Part shown: piece by piece, positions 11,651-22,809 of the stretch
Position numbering within the stretch: position 1 is the first letter of the stretch
Layout: the number at the start of each line of letters is the position of its first letter
Assembly (NCBI GenBank): GCA_963920525.1
Contig: OY986436.1
Span: 9,826,001-9,890,000, forward strand
Direction of reading: 5' to 3'
Source: Dichetophora obliterata
Lineage: Eukaryota > Arthropoda > Insecta > Diptera > Sciomyzidae
Length of the DNA stretch: 64,000 nt
Translations under genes and position numbers: made by a program
Notes under the pieces: generated by a model
Told to the model about the DNA's origin: nothing
Databases searched by the model: none
Seen by the model: only the letters and a program-made list of their open reading frames with translations

Positions 11651-11812
11651 ATAGCCCTATTCTGGCAAATTAACAAAATGTTAACCAGTATTTTGAATAT
11701 TTCGATGTGTTTGTTGTAATTTTTTGATTTAAACAAAATTTGAAGTTCAAAAATAATAAATTTTGATAAAAATTGTCCACTGATTTTCTGTTATTGACAA
11801 ATTTTGTTTTGA
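11651..11812. mobile_element. truncated MITE copy related to 37212-37489
   Basis: The left part matches the MITE at 37212-37489: AGCCCTATTCTGGCAAATTA then CCAGTATTTT, AACAAAATTTGAAG and the TGTTTTGAAA region. The right terminus is missing or too diverged to see. It lies directly upstream of the transposase-like frame. Confidence 0.5.
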
Positions 11813-11836
11813 AAGTTAAGGTATTCTGCTGCTGAA

Positions 11837-12646
11837 ATGAATAATTTTATACTTTATCTCAACTGCTTAATCGGTGACTTAATACCACCAGGAAATAAAT
11901 TTTGGAATATTTATTTGAATTTAAGAGAAATCATATTGATTATTTATATAGGGAAAACCAATATAAATATTTGTAAATTATTAGAAAATCATATTAGTGA
12001 GCACCATGAGCATTACATATCATTGTTTAAAGAGAACCTAAGACCAAAATTTCATTTTTGTGTTCATTATCCTTACATAATGAACACAATTGGGCCTTTA
12101 CTTCATATTAGTTGTATGAGATTTGAAGCCAAACATCAAGAGTTCAAAGAGATTGGAAGAGTAGCAAAGTGTCGAAAAAATTTACTTTACACTTTAGCAT
12201 TGAAAAGTCAAATTAAAATTTGTTATATTCTTTTTAATTATAATGAAATTAGCATTAACTCTCTTGCTTTAAACATAAAAAGTAGCATGGCTTTAAGAGA
12301 AGATAATGAATTTAAAAACAGATTTAAGCTGCCATCTAAATTTTTTACATTTATTGATTGGATAGAAATATTTAATGTAAGATACAAATCTGGATGCCTT
12401 ATTACATTTCAACATTATGAAGATGAGATTCCATTTTATCAGTTAATTAAATTTATAATAAAAACAGATGATCAAATATATTTGTGTTGTCAATCATTTG
12501 AAACTATAACTTTTGATCCCCATTTACAAGTTTTTTTCGTACAAGAAGAAAACGAGTTTTCGTCTATTTTATTTGAACATTTACCTAATAAGAAAATATA
12601 CAACTTGATTAATATTCAAAATAAATTGGCTGTCAATTCTTTGTAA
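11837..12646 (+). CDS. transposase-like protein, C-terminal part (CMC/EnSpm-type?)
   Basis: The 269-residue frame starts at an ATG, but the frame is open back to 11813, so upstream exons may be missing from this call. Residues 11-23 (LIGDLIPPGNKFW), 54-60 (SEHHEHY), 68-80 (LRPKFHFCVHYPY) and 94-100 (MRFEAKH) follow, in order, the conserved blocks I recall from a large family of uncharacterised animal proteins derived from EnSpm/CACTA-like transposases. This family match is from memory and was not searched. The DDE catalytic core is not in this stretch; it would lie upstream. No frameshift interrupts the frame, so the copy may be fairly young. Codon use is as AT-rich as the surroundings. Alternative: an orphan exon captured by repeats. 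Confidence 0.5.
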   Translation: MNNFILYLNCLIGDLIPPGNKFWNIYLNLREIILIIYIGKTNINICKLLENHISEHHEHYISLFKENLRPKFHFCVHYPYIMNTIGPLLHISCMRFEAKHQEFKEIGRVAKCRKNLLYTLALKSQIKICYILFNYNEISINSLALNIKSSMALREDNEFKNRFKLPSKFFTFIDWIEIFNVRYKSGCLITFQHYEDEIPFYQLIKFIIKTDDQIYLCCQSFETITFDPHLQVFFVQEENEFSSILFEHLPNKKIYNLINIQNKLAVNSL

Positions 12647-12700
12647 AAAAGAGGTATTCGAAAGGCTTTTACTATATTTTAGTACTGAATATTTTCTTAT

Positions 12701-12906
12701 GGCGTTTCGTTTCTCGAAAAAATGTTGCATTTTTTCTGCCCTCTTTCTGCCATCTTTGAGAAATCTGAATTTTTCCTTCTTTGAGGTCAACATTTTCGGG
12801 AAAAGAACATGATTCAATTTTAGAGGTCACTATTTTTATTCTCAAGAGGATAGAATTTCCAAAAAGGGCAGAAAAAATGTTGCATTTTTTCGAGAAACGA
12901 AAACGC
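12701..12906. mobile_element. MITE with long near-perfect inverted repeats
   Basis: Arms of about 43 bases begin GGCGTTTCGTTTCTCG and contain AAAAAATGTTGCATTTTTTC and CTGCCC; the right arm is the complement with one extra A. AT borders both sides. It sits about 55 bases after the stop of the transposase-like frame. Confidence 0.65.
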
Positions 12907-13411
12907 CATTAGTTGTTTCTTTTGATTTTTATTTTGTATTTCTCTTAACGAAAAAGAACAACTTGTGAATGAGGATCAAAAGTAATAGTCTTAAATGATG
13001 TACAACACAATTATATTTTGTCATCTGTTATCATAATAATTATTATGTAATTATAATTATTTAAGTGGGTTTTTCAATTATTTTTATTACTACAAAATAA
13101 ATAAATGAAATTATCGAAAATAATCCGTTGCTTCTCTTATTACTTTTAGCATAAATTATGCAATTAGGTCACCTTAACATTGGTTGAAACAAACAACTGT
13201 TTGCCAAAAACAATGTAAACTGTATAGGAGTAACATAGTAGTTGTGTCCCAAAAACATTTTAACTGTTTGTGATTGGCTGTAAAATGTTTGGCAGCAATA
13301 AGTTAGTTATTTAAGGCAAATAACAATAAAAGATTGATACAAACAGTATTCTAAACACATTAAGTGTTTCCGTCATTTCTTGGTTATGACAACCACTTTG
13401 TTTTTTGAGTG

Positions 13412-15346
13412 TACTTATAAATAAGTTCAGTTTTCAATCAAACGTTTTAATCCATTTAAGCTAAATACGAAGAACATGATGAATATTCAATGGTCAACGC
13501 GTCATTAAACAAACATCGGTGGCAACGGTAACTGCCTATTTTCATCTCTCAAAAATTTTACATCTTAATTTACAATAAAAAATATTTTTCTCCTAAAATA
13601 TTAAATGAACATTTTTGATTTGATCGTTCATTTACATTGTTTGCCTTGAAAAAATTATAATAAATAAAAAATAATAAAAACAATAAAAATATACACATTT
13701 TGTTTCGAATTACATGCGGAGTTGAAGAAAAAAGTAAGGAACTTCGTTTCTGTAGGGGATCCCCCGACCGCACCACTTTTTTTATTCTTTTCAAATATTT
13801 ATATTCCGTATCTGCAAAAATATGCTTATACTTTAACCGCAACTTAAGTATAATCAACATAGAAACCACAGAGAAAAACATCACAATAATGTATTTCTTC
13901 ACTTTTTGTGTTGTTGTGTTTTCAAATTATGAGCGGTTCCTTCTTTTAAGCACTTCATTATATCTACAAGTCTACACGATAGTGCCTCAGGGAGTAAAAA
14001 AGTCATAAATATATCTTGAATTATTATGAGTGCTGTCTGTTGTATTGCTGCTTTGGTTTTTTGATTGAGTAACTATTTTGTTATAAATGTTGCATGTTAC
14101 TTTAACATTTATCAAAGAATATTTTTGAACTTTTAAAACCCTGAAGTAGTTTAAATCTTTAAAATTAGCTCTTAAATGATTTACTGTGATCTTTACAAAT
14201 TTTAAAGATTTATTTGTGTTGGTGAAGGTGGTGATGTAAGGAATCGATAATGGTCAGGAATAACGAACAATTTATTTTTTAGTTAAATCATATAGATACT
14301 CTAAAAGTATAGTTTACCAACTAAAAGTCAAGGTGCATAGTTCGACTAGATTTTAACATTTAAGTTCAATTAAGCTTGCAATTGCTTCTAACCAAAAACA
14401 AAAAACAAATAAATTTTTTTCAAGCGCAGCAAAAATAAATGTATTTTATTAACCACATTTGGCTCACACAACTTTCTTTAGTTTTGAACACACAGCTTTT
14501 TTTGTAGTGCTATTGTTGTATTATTTTATATATTTAAGGTAATTTTTGCTTTTATTTCATTTTGTTACCGCAGCATAATCACTTAAATGACAATTTCTCG
14601 ACATTTACACCATCTTGCAGCAAAAGGCAAAAGTGAAAATCTCATAGATTTTCGACGCGTCAAATGATTAGAACGTACAAAGCTGTAAAACAGTCAGTCT
14701 GCAAAGACATTTGACTGTAATTGAGACAACATGAGAAGAGTACTCAAGAAAAACAGCCAGACAAACTTTGTGAATGCATGAAAATTGTTAGACAGAAAGT
14801 CAGTCTGAAATACAGTTTATCTTGTAAACAAAGCCGAAGCAAAAGAAAAACAAATAGCCAACAAAACATTAATGAAAGTCACGTTGCAATGAGTGAAAAG
14901 ATAAAAAAAAAATAAAAAAATAAAAAATTAAAATGTAACCAGCCGGATGGTCGTCGGTTGTTGGCTTTATGTTTTCAACAATATCTCGTTAATGCAGCAG
15001 AAGCAGATGTCGGAAAAGTGCAACTAATGTCAATAGCTCGCGACGGCTTAAGATATATTTCAATAGGCTCAAGCGCATTCATTCGGAGAATAGCGCAGAA
15101 ACTGACAATTAAATAGTTAAAAAGAAAAAAAAAACAGATTCGATACTAAACTATCAATACATCTTACTTTGTGTAGCTTCTAAGCCGTTTTAATCTTTGA
15201 ACTATTCACTAAATCTACTTAACGGTAATCAAGTTCAAAGAAAATTATTGAACGCTTCATCAGTATGAATAATAACTAAAAGATGCAGTTCAACTACAGA
15301 GCTTATAAAAACATAGAAGAAGGCATACCAACTTTAACTACGGATA
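13412..15346. other. region with no recognised element
   Basis: AT-rich sequence without a supported gene. It holds overlapping frames of 110 codons (minus, 13570-13902) and 102 codons (plus, 13700-14008), and a Lys/Ser/Gln-rich 64-codon frame at 14721-14915, none recognisable. A short perfect palindrome GGGGATCCCC lies at 13756-13765. Confidence 0.3.
13570..13902 (-). CDS. unrecognised 110-residue frame with hydrophobic N terminus
   Basis: I do not recognise this product. It begins with a basic dipeptide and a hydrophobic stretch (about residues 4-21) that could act as a signal anchor. A second hydrophobic stretch lies at about residues 69-85. TTTTTGCAG inside the frame could be a splice acceptor, which would break this reading. 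A 102-codon frame overlaps it on the other strand, and neither has coding-like composition beyond AT richness. Chance is the more likely explanation. Confidence 0.12.
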   Translation of the reverse strand: MKKYIIVMFFSVVSMLIILKLRLKYKHIFADTEYKYLKRIKKVVRSGDPLQKRSSLLFSSTPHVIRNKMCIFLLFLLFFIYYNFFKANNVNERSNQKCSFNILGEKYFLL

Positions 15347-15350
15347 TTAA

Positions 15351-15864
15351 CCCATTAATGTACAAAATGCGAATTTCGTGCACGCAAGTTAAAGTATAAA
15401 ATTTTAATAGAAAAATAGGTCCGTTTCATGCCTTATCTAAATGCCTTCTAAATTAAAGGTTTTCGTAACGCTGTGACTATTTTTGTAATGCTGTGTTAAA
15501 CTCATTATGCATTTTGATGTGAAAGGAATCAACTTAATAAAAAAAAAAATTTTATGAACCCAAAATGCTTAGAGAAGAAATTAGTAAACCTCCTTGTTTA
15601 TGCACAAAATTTGCATTTTGTCTGTTAGATTAAAAACCTTCAATGCTAATTTTTAACAAATAATTCTTCTATAGTTTTATAATATTAAAAAATCTAATTT
15701 TTTTTATAAAAATCTTTGAATTGATAAACAGAATGGTACATTAACGTAGTTTTAAGATAATTTTTTTTTTGTTTTTCTTCAGGAAGTGGTGAAAAAATCC
15801 AAAATTAAAAATTAAAAAAAAGAATTTATGCACAAAATTTGCATTTTGTAGGCACATTAAAGGA
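15351..15864. mobile_element. piggyBac-type non-autonomous element
   Basis: The left end is TTAA then CCCATTAATGTACAAAATGC. The right end, reverse-complemented, reads CCTTTAATGTGCCTACAAAATGC. The right flank is TTGA instead of TTAA, a likely point change. Length (514 bp) and termini resemble the elements at 3513-4039 and 39879-40396. The right end lies inside a tandem duplication (15590-16050). Confidence 0.5.
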
Positions 15865-16050
15865 TTGAGAGGTAAGATTAAAAACCTTCAAAACCAATTT
15901 TTTAATAAATAATTCTTTTATAGTTTTATGATATTACAAAATTTAATTTTTTTTTCTATTAAAATCTTTTTTTTTCATTAAGAATAGTACATTAACGTAG
16001 TTTTAAGATAACATTTTTTGGTTTTTCTTCAGGAAGTGGTGAAAAAATCA
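15590..16050. repeat. tandem duplication, unit about 228-252 bp
   Basis: Two copies share GCACAAAATTTGCATTTTG, AGATTAAAAACCTTCAA, GTACATTAACGTAGTTTTAA and TCTTCAGGAAGTGGTGAAAA. The second copy has about 24 extra bases, which are exactly the piggyBac-type right terminus and its flank, missing from the first copy. Confidence 0.65.
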
Positions 16051-16500
16051 AAAATAGAGCAAACTGGTCTGAAAAGTTAACAAGCTCGATAATAGACTCA
16101 CAAGACTTCAGAGCAAAGACAGGTTCAGGCACGCTCAAGTGCAGGAAAAATGTGCGTCCAATGTGTGTGACACACGCGGTTTGTTTTGTTTTCTTTTGTT
16201 AAACATTCGATGGTCGCAGCTCGTGAGAAAATAGGTAGCTGTCATGGCTACCTAATAGTCATTGTATCAAGCAAACAAATAATTCAAAAAATTAAATGAC
16301 AGCTCATAAAAATATACAGGTGCGGCACCTGTATTTCAAAATTTTTAAAGGCTACATCACAATTTTATATGGATAGCAAAAATAGTCGTATTTGTTATAG
16401 GATTATTATTTTTGTTTTTGCTTTGCATGTAAAAAAAAAATAATCTGGATTATTTTGAAGTGAATAGAACGCAGCTTATGTTTCCTAAATTCCAACTATA
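16051..16500. other. spacer with small hairpins
   Basis: No gene seen. Short palindromes occur at about 16229-16254 (AGGTAGCTGTCATGGCTACCT-like) and 16316-16334 (ACAGGTGCGGCACCTGT). Confidence 0.35.
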
Positions 16501-16504
16501 AAAA

Positions 16505-16975
16505 ATTTCTAGGACATTTTTTTCGTCATTTTCCATCGTTTTTGGTTTTCAGGTCATTTTTACTAGATTTAGGGCATTTTTTGGTCATTTTAGAGATTTT
16601 TAAGTTATTTTATTGTCATTTTTTTTTTTTAATAAAAAATGTCAAAATGCAAATTTTTAAACATATTCCTTTAACGCTAGAGTCCCTTCAAACAAAAACA
16701 TTACCTCTCGACAAAGGAGTAGCTTTGTTTATAGACTTCGATGAAAAAAAAGCTTTGCGCATGGTGAAACAGACGAAAGGGTATGTAGAAAAATGAAACA
16801 AGTGTAAGATAAAATGCTAGTAGAAAATAAATTTTACTTTAGTAATGTTTTATTTTTAAGGCTAAATTTTTTTTTTATTTTTTATGCAATTGTTTGCGTT
16901 TTTCATGATATTTTTATTTTTTTAGGTCATTTTCTGCAGTTTTTAGGTAATTTTTGTAATTTTTTTAGCCCTGAT
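16505..16975. repeat. GTCATTTT-rich simple repeat, possible hAT remnant
   Basis: Repeated '(A/T)GGTCATTTT(T/C)' motifs flank an AT-rich core. The right edge TTTTTTTAGCCCTG resembles a hAT terminus (CAGGGCTAAAAA reversed), but no matching left end with a target duplication was found. The 84-codon frame at 16542-16796 runs through this repeat and is not supported. Confidence 0.3.
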
Positions 16976-17059
16976 GATTACTAATCGTAATCATAATCAT
17001 TAGTATTACTAATCGTAATCATTAGTTATTTGATTATTTTTTTAAAAAAGGTGAAATAA

Positions 17060-17354
17060 TTGATTAAGTACGATTTTTTTCTGTTTGCAATCTAATAATA
17101 ACGATAAAAAATAATTACGATTACTTCAGATTACGAAAATAATCAAAAAGAATCAAAAGTAATCAAGAAAAATAATCCGTCTACTTTTAGAAGTTATTAA
17201 ATAATCAGAATGAATCAAAATAATTTCTAAAAGTAGTCGGATTTTTTTCTTGATTACTTTTGATTCTTTTTGATTATTTTCGTAGTCTCAAGTAAAATTA
17301 TTTTTTGATCGTTATTATTAGATTACAAACAGAAAAGAATCGTACTTAATCACA
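17060..17354. repeat. foldback palindrome 1
   Basis: Arms of about 140-150 bases start GATTAAGTACGATTTTTTTC on the left and end with the complement GAATCGTACTTAATC on the right. They meet near 17212 and are rich in AAAATAATC and AGAATCAAAA. The sequence could form a long AT-rich hairpin. Confidence 0.65.
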
Positions 17355-17470
17355 ACGGGCCTGCACTGGCCTAAGTGTACGAGTCGTCTGTCGGCTCTGC
17401 CACTTTTACCTTGATTCTTTTCGATTATTTTCGTAATAATCGTAATTGTATATTTTAAAAAGAATTGTAA

Positions 17471-17803
17471 TCATTATATAATCCTTGAGGGAGAAGTTTA
17501 TGAGTAGTAATTATTTTATCACAAATAATCAAAAATAATTACGATTACTTGAAATTACGAAAATAATCAAAAAGAATCAAAAGCAATCAAGAAAAAATAA
17601 TCCGACTACTTTTAGAAATTATTTAAATAATCAAAACGAATCAAAAATAATTTCTAAAAGTAGTCGGATTATTTTTCTTGATTACTTTTGATTCTTTTTG
17701 ATTATTTTCGTAATTTCAAGTAGTCGTAATTATTTTTTGATTATTTGTAATCGTAATCTATTACTAACCATAAACTTCTCCCTCAAGGATTATATAATCA
17801 GCC
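17471..17803. repeat. foldback palindrome 2
   Basis: Near-perfect arms of about 160 bases start TATAATCCTTGAGGGAGAAG and end CTTCTCCCTCAAGGATTATA, centred near 17635. The inner arm sequence is shared with the palindrome at 17060-17354 (AAAAGTAGTCGGATTATTTT and relatives), so the two are related. Confidence 0.75.
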
Positions 17804-18015
17804 CTATCGGGAATAATTTTTCACGCGGAATCGGAAAAGGGAGTTTTGAAAAACCATTTGAAAGATTTTAATGCGAATTTGTTGATCTACCGTAGATGAT
17901 TACAATTATTTTTAAAATATAATATAATTACTAATCGTAATCGCAGTTTAACAGTTATGATAACAGGGCATATTCCTCATGTGTAGTTAGTTGCACGACT
18001 AAACTATAAGCAATC

Positions 18016-18075
18016 AAACAGCGTTCGAACAAGGGCCGAACAAGGGTCGAACATGGTCCCAAAAATCAAAAAGCC
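18016..18075. repeat. GTTCG-type degenerate repeat (copy 1)
   Basis: GCGTTCGAACAAGGGCCGAA then GGGTCGAACATGGTCC: short degenerate direct repeats of a 'CGAACAAGGGC' core, also seen at 19079-19208, 28675-28790 and 29548-29700. Confidence 0.4.
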
Positions 18076-18233
18076 CACTCGAAAGTACAGCGGTCATTTA
18101 AAACAATATTTTATCATCAAGTCTGCTTTCGAGCTTATGTTAAAACAAAAACTGCATTCGGTGTTCATGTAACAAGCACATCCATATCAAACACCTAAAT
18201 AATTGCAAATTTAACAGGGTGAAAAAAATAGTC

Positions 18234-18590
18234 CTATTCATTTCAATGTTCGTGTTATAAAGTTAAAGTTTGTGAAAAAACTAAGCAGTTATTAAGTCTG
18301 AGTTAATTAAGCAACTTTAAAAAAATTATTTGAGGTTTTTGGCAATGATTTCATGTATAATGGTTGTAGGTTTTTTGAGAAATTTGTACAACAGCGTCTT
18401 CTGGTGTTCGAGATGGAGTACTACTTATTTTAATGTGCATGTTATTAAAGTAAATGTTTGTTAAACACTTAAACATTTATTAAGTTAAAGTTGAGCAACT
18501 TTTAAAAAACTGATTTGAGGTCATTGGCAGTATGATTTCATGCATAATGGGTATAGGTTTTTTGAGGAATTTGTACAGCGTCAAAACACT
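18234..18590. repeat. tandem duplication, unit about 185 bp
   Basis: Two diverged copies share AATGTTCGTGTTAT/AATGTGCATGTTAT, TTATTAAGT, GCAACTTT, ATGATTTCATG(T/C)ATAATGG and AATTTGTACA(ACA)GCGTC. No coding frame. Confidence 0.6.
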
Positions 18591-19078
18591 CGCCGTACAT
18601 GAAAACCACTATATATCTATATACATATAAATAGGCGTAGGCGAAACAGTTAAGAACACCGTTTTTTCCGTGTTTTCCTCAGGTTTCGATTCCGACAGTT
18701 GAATCCTTTGAAAACGGAGGGTCCTTATGTTCGTCCTCAATGGGTTAACTCTGTTCTAAAACGTACAAGTTAGCTCCAGATTAGTGTAAGGAATTTTATT
18801 ACCTTTCCAACGCTGGTTAAACGACGACAATCGGACGTCGAAATGGCGTAGGTTTGGCCGTTTCGTAATGTATTAAAAAAAAGTCACACAAAAAATCCCG
18901 AACTAGCAGATTTTTCTAAATTTTAATTTATAGTATTTTATAGTAAGCATTTTTGAAGCTGAGAGATTCTGAGAAACAAAAAACTTGCCAATACAAATAG
19001 TGGGTTTTTGCCGAAAAATTTACTTTTTTTCTAAAAATTCCAGGGAGCCTAAGTCTATTAGACACTTGTACTGTCAAT
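18591..19078. other. spacer
   Basis: No gene recognised. The motif CAATGGGTTAA at about 18740 resembles the inner terminus of the piggyBac-type elements, but no partner was found. Confidence 0.3.
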
Positions 19079-19208
19079 GTTCGACCACTATTCAGTCAAA
19101 AAGTTCTGCAAACGCACGTTTTACGGACGTACTTCAAAACGACCGTTGTCTCACCCTTGGTCGCCCGCCGTACGGTCGATGTTCGAGCCTTGTTCAGCCG
19201 CTTTTAGG
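19079..19208. repeat. GTTCG-type degenerate repeat (copy 2)
   Basis: Contains GTTCGACCACTATTCAGTCA, GTCGATGTTCGAGCCTTGTT and CAAAAAGTTCTGCAAACG, the last also present at 29633. Short plus-strand frames here are incidental. Confidence 0.4.
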
Positions 19209-19215
19209 GCTTATA

Positions 19216-21511
19216 TAAAAAAAAAAATGTACTTCAAAATCGCCGCAAAAATAATTATTATTTAAGAAAATTATGAACATTTAAAGTTGAAAAAAGAGGT
19301 ATACAATTTCAAAACTCCGCCATTTCGTTATTTTTCAACAAAAAGGTCTCATTCCTGTTCCGGAAATAGGCAAGGCTATTATTTATCAGAATTATTTGAG
19401 TTTTTTGTTTGTTTTCTAAACAGTGTTTTTAAGGAAACATTAAGTAAATAGTTTTTGTTTGGCCTAAAACTTTACAGACGAACGAAAACTTTTGTTTGAA
19501 ATTTCGTTAAAAAATATCTTGGATGTCTTGTATTTGGACTTGCTTGTTTTATAATCTAGACCCCTCACATGTTGCAATGTTTTACTTTTAAATGTGAAAA
19601 ATTTAAGGTTCTCATATTAATTGAACTATGAAATAAAAATGTTTATTAGCAAACTACCTTACCTTAAGTAAAAGCCTGTAGAAGAAAACTTTTTTAATTT
19701 TTTTTTTATATTCTTAAACTCAAATACAAAAAACTCAAAGCCAAAGCAAACTCAATCAAAAAAATCAGAAAGTTAATGATGAAAGGACCTAAAAGTATAA
19801 AAAAAATTTATTTTAATATAATTTTTTCATGGCAAAGTCATACAACAATTTTTTTTATTTTTTTTATAATATTAATATGAAACGTTTTTGAAGCTATAAA
19901 CGCAAACTATCATATGATATGTATTTTCTATATATTTAAAGCAGTTTTTTAAGCTAATGCCATCTTTATGCTTGGCTGAGAAAATAAATTTCGGCAGTGA
20001 ATCTATCAAAGCTATTAAGCTATCAAAATATTTAGGTTAGCTTTTGCGCATTTAATTAATTTACTATTAAATCTTTAAATAATGTCAATTTTTGGCTGCA
20101 TTTTAATGCATCAAACAATTTTTCAAAATATTTTAATAGTATAAAATTATAGCGTCAAGTATTTATATAGAATACTCGAATGGCGTATTTTAAGTGCATC
20201 AAACTGATAGACCCATTCACATAGACACAAACACAAGTTTGTATAACGAAGTGGAAAGGGATTACCATCTATTTTTAGTTGTTATTTTTCCAAACAGATT
20301 ATTGCCAACATTGGCATGACGCAAAGTACACGGGGGAAAAAAGGTAGGTTGTAAAATATGTTAAAATAATTTAATATTAGTAGGTAATATTTTACTTAAG
20401 GTGAAAAATTCATATTAATTTATTATTTATAGTACGTCTTATTTATAGAACGATCCTTAGACAAATCTTAACCAAAGCGACTTAGTGAAATTTTCTAAGA
20501 AACATTTGTATTCAATATTGTAACCCTCCTCTACAGAGGGTACAAAAAGGGTACAAAAAGACCCATCAAAAGGGCTCCAGAGAGTAAAAATATTCTACAA
20601 AAATTTTTCGCAGAAAATGTAACTGTAGAGCTGTTAACTTAACAACTATGTCAAAGGCATATATTTAGTCACTTTCTTACTCTTTATGTTAGCAAATCCT
20701 TAAATTAAGCGTAATTTTAAAACCTTTTTAATAAAGGTACCTTATAATAAAGGTTTTAAATTACTCTGACGATAACTTTAAAACCCCGATACATACGTAT
20801 AATTTGTTTTTGTCTCATTTACAAGTATCCGTTAATCGAAATCTCCAATTTTGTTTAAGGTTGAAAATTATCGTATAATAAAAAAGGCGACTCATTTACA
20901 AACAACATAGGAATTTCTCTGTGTGTATTACTTGTATAGCATGTAAATGAATTATTGCGTTTGCAGTTGTGCAAAATATTTTTTCCTGTTTTTCAACCAG
21001 TGACCCAATTCGTATGCGCTAATGGCACATCAACATTTTTTTCATGATATCTGGCAGTGCTTAAAATATGGCTGCCACCACATAAACAACTATAACAAAA
21101 ACAACAACTATAACATCAACAACAAAAGTTTCGAGTGTAAATTTAATACCCAGTTAAATTAGAAACTAACTATTTAACTATTACAAAAAGTTTTTATTAA
21201 AACAAAACACACACCTGAATACATTTTTTCATATCGAAAAATATTGTTGCTCGTTTCTTTCACGACGTTCAGCTTTCGTTTCGTTTTACATAAACATGCA
21301 ATTAAATGGTGTAAGCAAGGATCATAGCGAGCAGTGCTGCCAACATTTTTAAATCAAAAGGCACCAATTGACAAATCTAAATAAATAATTATTACAAAGT
21401 AGCACTAAAGAGGCAAGACCCTAAAAGATTTTACTGCATATTTTGCAATTTTTTACAAGCTTAATACTTACAAGTTATTTTTGTACAAAATCTTACGATT
21501 AATATTATGTA
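19216..21511. other. long AT-rich region, no gene recognised
   Basis: I see no supported gene or complete element. Minor features are a hairpin in CCCTCCTCTACAGAGGG (about 20524-20540) and an inverted pair AAAACCTTTTTAATAAAGGT / ATAATAAAGGTTTT near 20720-20760. Confidence 0.35.
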
Positions 21512-22809
21512 CACTAAAAAAAGGTGTAACTATAACACCGAAATGGTGTTACGTATGGTCCATCCGAACGGTGTTAATTTTATTGTATCCGCTTGTGTCG
21601 CTCCAAATGGATGTAATAATAACCCTATCGGAAATTTTAAAGCACTTTGTTAAGACGCAAGCAAAAAGTGCTTCATTCTGCCTGTGAATTTTTGAGAAGT
21701 GCTTTGCTATCGCTACGAAATATGTTAAAAAAAGCGGAATTATATATCTACTCCAAAAACTATTGAAACTCACATCACTAGCGAGTTGAATGAAAATGCA
21801 CATCACTAGCATACGGAAAAAGTTTATCTTAACAAGTGTAAAAGCAAAAAGGTGGAAAATGTAAAGTGAAACTGTGCATCAAAATGTTTGATATAATATT
21901 AAAAAAATGTAAAATATGAGTGAGAAGTGGCTAGGCTATAAAAAAAAAGACATTTCTAAAGGTTAATAGAAGCGAAGATAAACGCTATTGAAAGTGATGT
22001 TGCTCCTGCAGGTGCAAACGCGGAAGTTGCAACAGACGCATCTTCAGAAAATGTAATTGAACAATAGCAGTGGCGATTATGGCGGGGTGGATTGTATCCC
22101 ATGAGCGGACGAAGAAGGCGCAATAGCAGCAGAATATTTAAGGGGACATGGCAGTGGCGGCTTTATGCTCAGTGCTGAAGAAAAAATGTGGCAGAATTTG
22201 ACATTCAGAAGGAGATTAGGAAATGGATAGAAAGTAGGAAACAAAGTGCTTCTAAACAACTTTCAAAGCACTTAAAAAAATCAGAATAGCGCTTTGGTCT
22301 CGCTTTAAAAATCGCCTTTTTTAACATTGTCGTGTCATTGGGAAGAAGACCTCTGGCTACGAAAAGTTATTAAAGAAGCGCTTTGCGCTCGCTACGCACA
22401 GCGAATTCAAATAGCGTTTTGCTCTCGCTACGGACAGTGATTTGAAAAAGCGCTTTTCTCTCACTACGGAAAGTGATTTAAAATTGAGTGAGAAACTTTT
22501 AAATTTTTTTTATTAAATTCTTGCTAAACGAGTAGCACGAGAACATAGTTTTATAGTATATTTTTATTTAAATTTGTAATTAATAATATTCAGAAAATGC
22601 AGATGTGATGAAAGTGTCATCACTTGCTTTGCGTCTTATTTTGAATTTGACTATCCATTCCCTAATCTTCTTTTGAATTCGTACACTCCAAATGGTGTTT
22701 TATGAAATAACCTTTTTTACAATATGTGTTACCGCATACGGTACTTTAACAAAATCGACACTTTTGAATATTTTTTAAAGCTGCAAATTAAAAAATTACA
22801 TTTTTAGTG
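21512..22809. mobile_element. candidate non-autonomous CACTA-like element
   Basis: The left end CACTAAAAAAAGGTGTAAC and the right end (reverse complement CACTAAAAATGTAATTTT) share CACTAAAAA. Both subterminal regions repeat a '(C/G)AAATGGTGTT' motif in direct and diverged forms. Flanking 3-mers (GTA and CCC) do not match, so boundaries are uncertain. Frames inside are short and unrecognised. Confidence 0.35.
22375..22484. repeat. short tandem repeat, unit about 36 bp
   Basis: Three copies of AGCG(C/T)TTTGC(G/T)CTCGCTACG followed by (C/G)(A/G)CAG(C/T)GA(A/T)TT. Further diverged copies occur near 22287 and 21695. Confidence 0.6.

Larger units (their letters stand above)
10197..13411 (+). mobile_element. 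candidate autonomous CMC-type (CACTA/Mirage/Chapaev) DNA transposon
   Basis: Both ends show CACTCAAAAAAC in inverted orientation. Subterminal regions carry repeated AACTGTT/AACAGT and CACTTT(A/G) motifs, as in CACTA-type elements. TA borders both ends, but no convincing 3- or 4-bp duplication is visible, which weakens the boundary call. The transposase-like frame at 11837-12646 and an exon-like segment at 10717-10844 lie inside. A MITE-like sequence (11651-11812) and a MITE (12701-12906) have inserted into it. Superfamily assignment is inference. Confidence 0.4.

Noticed and set aside
16505..16975. Complete hAT element
   Set aside because: Only a right-end-like AGCCCTG was found; no left terminus with a matching octamer.
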